Under the pieces are notes generated by a model. The model worked only from the letters and a program-made list of their open reading frames with translations, was not told the DNA's origin and made no database searches. From contig UQDI01000041.1 of assembly GCA_900539725.1 (NCBI GenBank), forward strand, positions 1-6,654: a stretch of 6,654 nucleotides of DNA. The letters run 5' to 3'. Made by a program: the position numbers and the translations under genes. This document shows positions 1 to 5,813 of the stretch, piece after piece. Within the stretch, counting starts at the first letter, position 1. Every line of letters starts with the position of its first letter. The stretch is from an uncultured Eubacteriales bacterium. GTDB taxonomy: Bacteria > Bacillota > Clostridia > Tissierellales > Peptoniphilaceae.

Positions 1-48
1 ATCCATGAATGTAAACTAAATATTAATGTGTCCAGTTTTTTGGGTACA
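1..48 (+). mobile_element. Right end of an insertion sequence (probable IS3 family)
   Basis: Bases 29-48 read TGTCCAGTTTTTTGGGTACA. Its reverse complement matches the start of the element at 6605-6624 in 15 of 20 positions: TGTACCC and ACTGGACA are identical and only the central five bases differ. The TG...CA termini and the length fit IS3-family elements, which is a family-level inference. Bases 2-19 could be the last codons of the transposase in frame 2, ending in TAA at 17-19 just before the terminal repeat, but too little is present to identify it. The rest of this copy lies outside the window. The element boundary would be at 48/49. Confidence 0.65.
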
Positions 49-95
49 CATCATTCACGGCAGCCTTTTTCTTATCTCTTCCATTTATCCCTTAT

Positions 96-782
96 CTATT
101 TAACGTCTTCCAATAATATCTTTTCCAATTTTAGTGGTTCTACGTACTCGTCTCCTTTATAAGCACGCATGTTGCCGCCTGATATTTCATCTATCAAAGC
201 GACTTTACCATCGACCATGCCGAACTCGAATTTTATGTCGTATAGCTCAAGGTCTTTCTTTGCAAGTTCATCTTTTACGAACTCGCCGATGTTTTTAGCA
301 AGGCCAACTAGTTCGTCGTATTCAGCTCCTGTCATGATGCCTAGCATTTCTAGTGCGTCTTTTGTAATTAGTGGGTCGTTTCTGTCGTCGTCTTTTAGTG
401 TGATTTCAACGTAGGCTGGTAGCTTCATGCCGCTTTCTGCGTATTGGCCGTAGCGTCTAATGAATGAGCCAACTGCTCTGTATCTTACGATGACTTCTAC
501 GCCGTTACCGAAAACTTTTGCTTTTCTAACTACTGCTTCGTTTTTCTCTGGATCTGCTGAAACGAAGTGTGTATTTAGTCCTTTTGCATTTAGTTTTTCA
601 TAGAAGAACTTTGTTAGTAGGCATGCGCTGTGTCCTGCACCTTCCATTGTCAAGCCGACTTGGTTTTGGCCTGGGTCGAACACGCCGTCTTTGCCTGTTA
701 CGTCGTCTTTAAATTTTAATAATACTTCTTTGTCGTTTAGTTCGTAAACGTCTTTTGTTTTTCCTTGGTATAACTTTTTCAA
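96..782 (-). CDS. purC: Phosphoribosylaminoimidazole-succinocarboxamide synthase (SAICAR synthase)
   Basis: This cytosolic enzyme of de novo purine synthesis joins CAIR and L-aspartate, using ATP, to make SAICAR. The 228-residue product is close to the family's usual length (about 235). It has the N-terminal YQGKTKDVYEL nucleotide-binding strand (residues 5-15), the first family signature VEVIVRYRAVGSFIRRYG (95-112), the KDDDRNDPLIT stretch (130-140) and the second signature LYDIKFEFG (180-188). The DEIS strand is at 199-201. After it, the usual PD is replaced by GG (SGGNMRAY, 201-208) and the C-terminal tail is short. The start is TTG at 780-782: no in-frame ATG is available and a GGGGGAA ribosome binding site lies 5-7 bases upstream. 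No other pur gene is in the window. Transcription runs towards the IS end only 47 bp downstream, with no visible terminator between. Confidence 0.93.
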   Translation of the reverse strand: MKKLYQGKTKDVYELNDKEVLLKFKDDVTGKDGVFDPGQNQVGLTMEGAGHSACLLTKFFYEKLNAKGLNTHFVSADPEKNEAVVRKAKVFGNGVEVIVRYRAVGSFIRRYGQYAESGMKLPAYVEITLKDDDRNDPLITKDALEMLGIMTGAEYDELVGLAKNIGEFVKDELAKKDLELYDIKFEFGMVDGKVALIDEISGGNMRAYKGDEYVEPLKLEKILLEDVK

Positions 783-787
783 AACTA

Positions 788-794
788 TTCCCCC
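788..794 (-). promoter_or_regulatory. Ribosome binding site fixing the TTG start of purC
   Basis: On the minus strand the sequence GGGGGAA lies 5 bases before the TTG at 780-782. An upstream ATG on this strand (inside AAATGGAGTATAAT) runs into a TAG within 11 codons in another frame, so the rare TTG start is the best supported choice. Confidence 0.7.
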
Positions 795-805
795 AATCTA
801 TGTTT

Positions 806-834
806 ATTATACTCCATTTATTTTTAAATGTAAA
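806..834 (-). promoter_or_regulatory. Promoter of purC
   Basis: On the minus strand TTTACA (829-834) is followed after exactly 17 bp by TATAAT (806-811), a near-perfect housekeeping sigma promoter. Transcription would start near 799, leaving a leader of only about 17 bases. That is too short for a purine riboswitch, so any purine control would have to act at the promoter. Confidence 0.75.
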
Positions 835-901
835 GCTATTGCATCCATTTTTCACCATGTTTATGGTTTTGCCACTTCGTTAATTTTGCATCTTAGATGA
901 T

Positions 902-929
902 TTTACATGCGTTTTACAAATATTTTACT
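902..929 (+). promoter_or_regulatory. Three 11-bp-phased TTTAC(A/T) direct repeats, possible response-regulator operator
   Basis: TTTACA (902-907), TTTACA (913-918) and TTTACT (924-929) are separated by exactly 5 bp each, giving an 11-bp period on one face of the helix. They sit just upstream of the exporter promoter, and the last copy ends 21 bp before the -10, where a -35 would otherwise be expected. Direct hexamer repeats at 11 bp are typical of OmpR/PhoB-family response-regulator sites, for example B. subtilis PhoP boxes. The assignment is inferred, and AT-rich DNA can produce such repeats by chance. Confidence 0.4.
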
Positions 930-947
930 CTATATTAATGGTTTTGG

Positions 948-956
948 TGGTATAAT
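948..956 (+). promoter_or_regulatory. Extended -10 promoter of the ABC exporter operon
   Basis: TGG followed by TATAAT (951-956) forms an extended -10 element. No good -35 is seen at 16-18 bp spacing, which fits an extended -10 or activator-dependent promoter. The start site would be near 963, about 23 bases before the ATG at 986, and a strong AGGAGG ribosome binding site occupies 975-980. Confidence 0.65.
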
Positions 957-985
957 TATAATGAATAATAGTGTAGGAGGTAATT

Positions 986-1924
986 ATGGATACTGTTATA
1001 GAGGTAAGGGGTCTTGTGAAGAAGTACAAGGAGCTCACTGCTGTTGATAATTTGGATTTGGACGTGAAGAAGGGCGAGATCTTGGGTCTACTTGGGCCCA
1101 ATGGTAGTGGTAAGTCGACGACTATAAATTGCATTTTGTCTCTTCTTAAGAAGGATGCGGGCACGGTAAAGATATTTGGTGAGCTTATGTCGCCTGATGC
1201 TTATGACATTAAAAGAAGGATTGGTGTTGTTTTTCAAGACGTTGGCGTTTATGACGAACTAAGTGTTTACGAGAACATCGACTACTTCTGCGGTCTATAC
1301 ATAAGTGATAAGGCTAAGAGGAAGGAGCTTGTTGAAAGGGCTCTGGACCTTGTTAGCTTAAATGATTTTGTTAAATTTAAACCGAAAAAATTATCTGGTG
1401 GTCTACTAAGAAGGCTTAATATTGCATGTGGTATTGCTCACAGACCTGAGATTATCATTCTTGACGAGCCGACTGTTGCTGTTGACCCTCAATCAAGAAA
1501 CAATATCTTGGAAGGGATCAAAAAGCTTAACGATGAGGGCTCGACCATCATTTACACTTCGCACTATATGGACGAGGTTGACTTTTTATGTGATGATATA
1601 GTCATAATTGATAAAGGCAAGGTCATTGCAAAGGGCGCTTCTGAAGAGCTTAAGGACATGATCACTATGAATGAAAAGATATCTTTTACTTCGAAAAATC
1701 TTAGTGATGATGTAATTGATAAGATCAAGGCGTTTGAGCACTTAATTAGCTATGAGAACAAGGACGGCTCTGTCAAGCTTAGCTTTGCCCATGGCGATGG
1801 CTACTTAATGAATTTAATCAAGCTTCTTGATGACAATGGTATTCGTTACAGCTCTTTAAACGTTGAAAAGCCTAGTCTTAACGACGTCTTCTTGGAGTTA
1901 ACTGGCAAGGATTTGAGGGATTAG
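986..1924 (+). CDS. ABC-2 type exporter, ATP-binding subunit (LnrL/drug-exporter class)
   Basis: This 312-residue ATPase would power the two membrane subunits encoded directly downstream, working on the cytoplasmic face. It has Walker A GPNGSGKST (residues 37-45), the Q-loop glutamine (VVFQD, Q84), the signature LSGGL (136-140), Walker B IIILDEPT (156-163), the D-loop AVDPQSR (165-171) and the H-loop histidine H193 in YTSHYMDE. The fifth signature residue is Leu instead of the usual Gln; related ABC-2 exporter ATPases often have Met there. The run TVAVDPQSRNN followed by YTSHYMDE recalls the linearmycin exporter ATPase LnrL. The C-terminal 90 or so residues are the accessory domain typical of drug and NatA-like ATPases. 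The ATG at 986 follows AGGAGG by 5 bases. The substrate cannot be read from sequence; a lipophilic antimicrobial is plausible. Confidence 0.92.
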   Translation: MDTVIEVRGLVKKYKELTAVDNLDLDVKKGEILGLLGPNGSGKSTTINCILSLLKKDAGTVKIFGELMSPDAYDIKRRIGVVFQDVGVYDELSVYENIDYFCGLYISDKAKRKELVERALDLVSLNDFVKFKPKKLSGGLLRRLNIACGIAHRPEIIILDEPTVAVDPQSRNNILEGIKKLNDEGSTIIYTSHYMDEVDFLCDDIVIIDKGKVIAKGASEELKDMITMNEKISFTSKNLSDDVIDKIKAFEHLISYENKDGSVKLSFAHGDGYLMNLIKLLDDNGIRYSSLNVEKPSLNDVFLELTGKDLRD

Positions 1925-1925
1925 T

Positions 1926-3023
1926 ATGTTTTTGCATTCATTTAAAAATACATTCAAGTACCTTCTAAGGCAGAGGGACATGCTCTTTTGGGCGCTAGTC
2001 TTTCCCATAGTCCTAGGGATATTCTTCAAGCTTGCCTTTGGCGGCATTAGTGATAACTGGAAGTTCAAGACCATAGACGTGGCGGTGAACGAGAGCCTTA
2101 TGGAGGATGAGAACTTTAGCAGTTTTATGAAGGAAATGGAGGACGAAGGCTACTTCAAAGTGACTCGTGCAAAGGACAAGGATGTTTTGGACGAAAAAGA
2201 TGCTCCTAAGGCCTATATCGAGTCAATGGACAAGATTTATACTAAGGGCTCTGGCATATCTGAGACTATAGTTGAGACGATCATGAATGTGTATTCACAA
2301 AAGTCTTCGATGATATCTAGGATCATGCAGAAGGATCCGACTACTGATTTAAGCAAAATTTTGGATGTGGATAATCATATAAAAGATCTTTCTAGAAAAA
2401 ATATGGATCCAGTCAATGCGTTTTTCTACACGCTTCTTGGTATGACGACTATATACGGCTACATGTGGGGCATGTCTGTAATTTACCAATACGAAGCAAA
2501 TCTTTCGGTTAACGCTAAAAGGAATGCAATATCGCCTGTTAAAAAGAGTGTAAGCCTTGGAGCAGCGGTGCTTGCGAGCTGGATTATTAATTTTGCAATA
2601 ACTTTATTTTTCATATTTTATCTAAAAAAGGGTTTAGGAGTAGGATTTGGTGACAGAGCTCTTCCGCTTGTAGCTTTGTCGGCGCTATCGTCACTAACGG
2701 GCGTTGCTTTTGGCATTTTGCTAGGCGTATCAAATAAGGCAACGATCGACACTAAGATAGGTCTGGGTATCGCCATCACCATGACGATGTCGTTTTTGGC
2801 AGGTATGATGAAGAGCGATATGAAGGTAATCATAGCTGAGAAGGCGCCTATCATCAACAAGATCAATCCTGTTGCCATCGTGACTGATGCAGTCTACTCG
2901 CTGTATTACTACGATTCGATGGATAGGTTTATGCAAAATATGATTTACTTAGGCATCGTTACCGCTATTTTCATTATAGTATCGCTATGTTTCATGAGGG
3001 GTAAGGAATATGAAAGTCTTTAA
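1926..3023 (+). CDS. ABC-2 type exporter permease, first subunit
   Basis: This 365-residue membrane protein has the ABC2_membrane_3-like layout. One N-terminal helix (about residues 20-40) leads to a large extracytoplasmic domain (about 41-163). Five more helices follow at about 165-187, 208-233, 246-268, 276-295 and 338-357. The charged cytoplasmic segment before helix 3 (NAKRNAISPVKKS, 196-208) is a plausible contact for the ATPase. Its ATG comes one base after the ATPase stop codon, with the ribosome binding site inside the ATPase gene, so the two should be translationally coupled. It probably pairs with the next gene product to form a heterodimeric pore. Substrate unknown. Confidence 0.88.
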   Translation: MFLHSFKNTFKYLLRQRDMLFWALVFPIVLGIFFKLAFGGISDNWKFKTIDVAVNESLMEDENFSSFMKEMEDEGYFKVTRAKDKDVLDEKDAPKAYIESMDKIYTKGSGISETIVETIMNVYSQKSSMISRIMQKDPTTDLSKILDVDNHIKDLSRKNMDPVNAFFYTLLGMTTIYGYMWGMSVIYQYEANLSVNAKRNAISPVKKSVSLGAAVLASWIINFAITLFFIFYLKKGLGVGFGDRALPLVALSALSSLTGVAFGILLGVSNKATIDTKIGLGIAITMTMSFLAGMMKSDMKVIIAEKAPIINKINPVAIVTDAVYSLYYYDSMDRFMQNMIYLGIVTAIFIIVSLCFMRGKEYESL

Positions 3024-4119
3024 AAATTATTTCAAAATAGTATGGGCACACAGGACAGCCATAATTCTATATACAGTTATATTTGCGGCTTTACTTGTAT
3101 TTTCAACAAAAAGTGAGAACAAAGAGGTTTATAAGAGCGTCGGGGTTGATATATACTTAAACGATAAGGCAGGGACGGAGCTTTCGAAGGCGCTCAGCCG
3201 TTACTTAGCAAAAAACGACAAGATCGTGGATATGGATGAGTCTTTGGTAGAGGATAAATTGTTCTACGAGGTCATAAGCGCGGCACTTGAGATACCTGAG
3301 GACTTTGACAATTCGAGGGAAGTTTTATATAGGTCGGCGCCTAACGATATCTACGCGATGAATGTTAAAGAGAAGGTCAATATCTACTTAAGCCAAGTGG
3401 CTGCTTACGAAAAGGCCGGCTTTGATCTAAGTGATGCGATTAAGTATAGTGACGAGGACTTAGAAAAGAAATTTGATATAGCCATCAAAGGTGGAAGCGC
3501 TGTTAAAACTGACGAAGACGCGAGATTTTTCTTTAACTTCCTAAACTATCTACTTCTTTCGCAAATAATACTCATCGTCTCAATCATTGTCAAAGTTTAC
3601 AAGAGAAAGAAGATTGCCATGAGAAATTTGGCCTCGCCTGTGCCAAGTAAAAAGATGAATCTATATCTAACGCTTGGGCACATCGCAAACGCACTAATCG
3701 TGTGGTTTTTGTATATGCTTTTGTATGTGATTTTGTATAAGTATGATTTTTCAAAATTACATGTAAACCTAATGATGCTGAACTCACTTGTCTTTACTAC
3801 TGCTATAGTGCCTATGGCGCTGATGATATCAAGCCTAATTAAGAACGACAACGCCGTTGGAGGCGTAACGAATGTAGTTTCACTCGGCTCGTCATTTTTG
3901 TGCGGTGCCTTTGTTCCGCAAGAGTTTTTAGGCGAAACAGCTTTAAAGATAGGAAAGATATTCCCGAGCTACTATTATATACAGAATAACGACGTTTTAG
4001 CCTCAAATCCAAGCTTTGACGCAATAAAAACGAATTTACTTATTATGCTTGGATTTGCAGCCTTGTTTATAGTTGTGACAGTATTAACAAAGCCAAAAAC
4101 AAATGACAATGTAAATTAA
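3010..4119 (+). CDS. ABC-2 type exporter permease, second subunit
   Basis: This 369-residue protein has the same plan as its neighbour. Helix 1 is at about 14-32, an extracytoplasmic domain spans about 33-175, and further helices lie at about 176-196, 216-241, 252-276, 283-302 and 341-360. The motif GAFVPQEFLG (299-308) before the last helix, and a following FPSYYYIQN stretch, are typical of ABC-2 permeases of the drug and linearmycin exporter type. Its start overlaps the end of the first permease gene by 14 bp, with AAGGA at 3003-3007 as ribosome binding site, which indicates coupled and near-equal synthesis. One ATPase with two distinct permeases matches the LnrL-LnrM-LnrN arrangement. The two permeases are similar in plan but clearly different in sequence. 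Confidence 0.87.
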   Translation: MKVFKNYFKIVWAHRTAIILYTVIFAALLVFSTKSENKEVYKSVGVDIYLNDKAGTELSKALSRYLAKNDKIVDMDESLVEDKLFYEVISAALEIPEDFDNSREVLYRSAPNDIYAMNVKEKVNIYLSQVAAYEKAGFDLSDAIKYSDEDLEKKFDIAIKGGSAVKTDEDARFFFNFLNYLLLSQIILIVSIIVKVYKRKKIAMRNLASPVPSKKMNLYLTLGHIANALIVWFLYMLLYVILYKYDFSKLHVNLMMLNSLVFTTAIVPMALMISSLIKNDNAVGGVTNVVSLGSSFLCGAFVPQEFLGETALKIGKIFPSYYYIQNNDVLASNPSFDAIKTNLLIMLGFAALFIVVTVLTKPKTNDNVN

Positions 4120-4140
4120 TATTGAAAATATTTTTATTAC

Positions 4141-4176
4141 AGCGTTCACTTTAATTAAGTGGACGCTATTATTTTG
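4141..4176 (+). terminator. Hairpin terminator of the ABC exporter operon
   Basis: AGCGTTCACTT (4141-4151) pairs with AAGTGGACGCT (4157-4167) around a 5-base loop, with one G-U wobble. A T-rich tract ATTATTTT follows. It lies 21 bases after the second permease stop codon and immediately before the next promoter. On the other strand the hairpin is followed by A/T-rich sequence, so some bidirectional activity is possible. Confidence 0.7.
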
Positions 4177-4185
4177 TGGTATAAT
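4177..4185 (+). promoter_or_regulatory. Extended -10 promoter of the acetyltransferase gene
   Basis: TGG followed by TATAAT (4180-4185) matches the exporter promoter over 13 bases (GTGGTATAATTAT). No -35 match is seen at normal spacing, where the sequence is the right arm of the preceding terminator hairpin. A start near 4192 gives a leader of about 15 bases before the ATG at 4207. Confidence 0.6.
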
Positions 4186-4206
4186 TATCTTGTTGGGGAT
4201 GATTTT

Positions 4207-4608
4207 ATGAAATTAATAGAAATAAACGAAAGCTATTTATCACAAATAAAGGCTCTTTACGAAGAATCTGGCTGGACTGCTTATTTAGCTGATGATGAAA
4301 AGCTTAGTAGGGCGATAAAAAATTCTTTATTAACGCTTGGATATATGGATGAAGGCGAGCTCCTAGGCTTTGTAAGATGCGTGGGAGACGCTGAGCACGT
4401 AGTCTTGGTGCAAGACCTAATCGTTAAAAAAGATTACAGGCGCAAGGGCCTAGCGAAAAAACTTATGAATGAAGTTTTTGAAAAATATAAGGACGTTCGC
4501 TGGATACAAGTTAATACCGATGGTGAAGATGAAGTAGCAAATGCTTTTTACAAGGCTATCGGCATGAAAGAGATAAGTGAAGCGGGCGTAGTGAGCTTTT
4601 TTAAATAG
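4207..4608 (+). CDS. GNAT-family N-acetyltransferase
   Basis: A 133-residue single-domain GNAT protein, which would transfer an acetyl group from acetyl-CoA to an amine that cannot be named from sequence. The acetyl-CoA pyrophosphate-binding motif A is visible as VQDLIVKKDYRRKGLAKKL (residues 68-86), with RRKGLA as the Q/RxxGxG/A loop. The usual C-terminal NAFYKAIGMK (112-121) follows. The ATG at 4207 is preferred over the in-frame GTG at 4159, because GGGGA (4195-4199) lies 7 bases upstream, while the GTG lies inside the terminator hairpin and upstream of the promoter. The stop codon overlaps the ribosome binding site of the next gene. It is compact, like small stand-alone GNATs of the ElaA/YjdJ size class, but I cannot assign a subfamily. 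Confidence 0.87.
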   Translation: MKLIEINESYLSQIKALYEESGWTAYLADDEKLSRAIKNSLLTLGYMDEGELLGFVRCVGDAEHVVLVQDLIVKKDYRRKGLAKKLMNEVFEKYKDVRWIQVNTDGEDEVANAFYKAIGMKEISEAGVVSFFK

Positions 4609-4616
4609 GTGGCAAA

Positions 4617-4880
4617 ATGATAATTATAGAAATTTTATACTTTTTAATAATATTTTCAATTAAAGGAGGCTCTAGTCCAGACTCTATGCTATTTTTTACT
4701 ACACCATTGATTGTTTTTACACTCTTTGGTCTAGCAGAATTTATTGTGTGGGCAAATAAAAAATTTGATAAGAACAGCAAATCAAGCAAAATAAAATTGG
4801 TTTTTTATCTTTCAGCGACCATGCTTATGATATATATAAATGTAACATTAGTCGCAATGAGCTTAAACCTAGGGACTTAG
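4617..4880 (+). CDS. Small hypothetical membrane protein
   Basis: An 87-residue protein that I do not recognise. Hydrophobic segments are at about residues 2-15, 24-46 and 60-83. A Lys/Ser-rich cytoplasmic-type loop (NKKFDKNSKSSKIK, 47-60) lies between the second and third, suggesting two or three membrane helices. The ATG lies 8 bases after the acetyltransferase stop, and its ribosome binding site AGGTGG (4607-4612) overlaps that stop codon, so the two genes are probably co-transcribed and coupled. It is visibly richer in A/T codons than the exporter genes. The strong hairpin just downstream supports this being the last gene of a real transcription unit. No function is proposed. Confidence 0.6.
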   Translation: MIIIEILYFLIIFSIKGGSSPDSMLFFTTPLIVFTLFGLAEFIVWANKKFDKNSKSSKIKLVFYLSATMLMIYINVTLVAMSLNLGT

Positions 4881-4894
4881 ATGAACACAAAAGG

Positions 4895-4923
4895 AAGGAG
4901 CGGACAAATTGTCCGCTCCTTTC
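4895..4923. terminator. Bidirectional terminator between convergent genes
   Basis: AAGGAGCGGAC (4895-4905) pairs perfectly with GTCCGCTCCTT (4911-4921) around the loop AAATT. It lies between the stop of the small membrane protein gene (plus strand) and the stop of the dehydrogenase gene (minus strand). The trailing T-run is short on the plus strand (CCTTTC); on the minus strand TTTT occurs just beyond the stem (4889-4892). It is positioned to stop transcription from both sides. Confidence 0.8.
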
Positions 4924-4935
4924 GTATGCGTAAAA

Positions 4936-5742
4936 TTATTGATACATTGACTTTAATACTAGTGATAAGCCGCCATCTACAAGTAGGTCAGAACCTGTGA
5001 TGAAGCTTGCCTTGTCGCTTGCTAGGAATTTCACTGCGTTTGCAATGTCTTCTGGCTCGCCAGTTCTTTGCGCTGGAGTATTTTCTATCATCTTCTTCAT
5101 TATATCTGCATTGTCTTTTTGTGCATTTTTAGCCATCTCTGTCATGATGATGCCAGGAGATACAGACATGATACGAAGTCCTTTTTTGCCGAACTTCATT
5201 GCGTTTGCCTTAACCATCTCAATAACGCCAAGCTTAGCAAAGTTATATGCGTTATCGCTATTGCCATTAACAAGGCCAGCGATTTTTTCTATAGCACCTT
5301 CTTTGTCTGGCTCAATTAGCTCGTTGATGTATGCGTCACTCACGGGAACGATATGGCCCATCATTGACGCGATGTTTATAAGGACGCCGCCACCTGCAAG
5401 GTAGTCGTAAGCAGCATCAGTAACGAACTTAGTGCCCTTTAGGTCAACGTTCAAAACGGCTTCAACGCTTGCGCCGACGCCTGAAACGCCAGCCGAGTTG
5501 ACTACTGTCATCAAATCGCCCTTCTCTGAAGCAAATTCTAGTAGCTCTTTAACGCTTTTCTTATCAGAGACGTCACAAGTCTTGTACGCGTACTTCGCTT
5601 TGCCAGTTTTGCCTAGCTCCTCGCACGCCTTTTTTAGCTTTTCCTCAGTTCTTCCAGTAATGATAACAAGACCATCGTCAAATGCCTTTGCGATTTCAAG
5701 GCCTATACCACTACCGCCGCCTGTAATTACATGTACTTTCAT
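4936..5742 (-). CDS. Short-chain dehydrogenase/reductase (SDR family)
   Basis: A 268-residue NAD(P)(H)-dependent oxidoreductase with the classical SDR order. The cofactor-binding glycine motif TGGGSGIG is at 7-14, CDVSD (adenine contact) at 56-60, NSAG at 82-85 in place of NNAG, the structural Asn at 98, the catalytic Ser at 126 and YNFAK at 166-170 (Tyr166 and Lys170). PGIIMTEM is at 196-203 and the C-terminal VDGGLS at 255-260. The Ser-to-Tyr spacing is 40 residues, against about 13 in most SDRs, because of an extra segment at about 138-163. Bacterial 3-alpha-hydroxysteroid dehydrogenase/carbonyl reductase has a similar insert, so a bulky ketone or alcohol substrate is possible, but this is inference. 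The ATG has a GGGGG ribosome binding site 11 bases upstream. It diverges from the fic gene and converges on a shared terminator. Confidence 0.9.
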   Translation of the reverse strand: MKVHVITGGGSGIGLEIAKAFDDGLVIITGRTEEKLKKACEELGKTGKAKYAYKTCDVSDKKSVKELLEFASEKGDLMTVVNSAGVSGVGASVEAVLNVDLKGTKFVTDAAYDYLAGGGVLINIASMMGHIVPVSDAYINELIEPDKEGAIEKIAGLVNGNSDNAYNFAKLGVIEMVKANAMKFGKKGLRIMSVSPGIIMTEMAKNAQKDNADIMKKMIENTPAQRTGEPEDIANAVKFLASDKASFITGSDLLVDGGLSLVLKSMYQ

Positions 5743-5763
5743 TATATATCATCCCCCTTTATT

Positions 5764-5798
5764 TATATATACCCAATTTGTGTTTTTGGGTATATATA
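5764..5798. promoter_or_regulatory. Perfect 13+13-bp dyad in the SDR/fic divergent intergenic region
   Basis: TATATATACCCAA (5764-5776) and TTGGGTATATATA (5786-5798) are perfect inverted repeats around the 9-base spacer TTTGTGTTT. The dyad fills the middle of the 71-bp gap between two divergent start codons. Each AT arm contains a TATATA that could be the -10 for one of the genes, although no -35 match is seen on either side. A shared operator for a dimeric repressor is the simplest reading. It has no trailing T-run, so it is not an obvious terminator. Confidence 0.55.
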
Positions 5799-5813
5799 TT
5801 TAGAGGTGATACT

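Noticed and set aside
169..414. Plus-strand 81-codon frame opposite purC
   Set aside because: It is a Ser-rich shadow of purC with no ribosome binding site.
783..985. Possible riboswitch or small RNA in the purC/exporter gap
   Set aside because: Both predicted leaders are only about 17-23 bases long and no stable multi-stem fold is evident. The gap is accounted for by two promoters and the phased repeats.
4159..4206. Longer acetyltransferase reading frame from GTG at 4159
   Set aside because: The GTG lies inside the terminator hairpin and upstream of the predicted transcription start, and has no ribosome binding site. The ATG at 4207 has GGGGA at good spacing and starts a normal GNAT domain.
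5764..5798. Dyad as a small IS-derived (MITE-like) remnant, because it shares TTTTTGGGTA with the IS right end
   Set aside because: The match is about 10 bases of low-complexity sequence. The dyad lacks the TGTCCAG half of the IS terminus and is too short for a mobile remnant.
4997..5803. Plus-strand open frames opposite the SDR gene
   Set aside because: They lie antisense to a gene with all SDR motifs intact, show no domain or ribosome binding site, and are Ser/Pro-rich as expected of shadow frames.
5778..5813. Longer fic reading frame from TTG at 5778
   Set aside because: This start is in the dyad spacer without a ribosome binding site, while the ATG at 5814 follows AGAGGTGAT at 5 bases.
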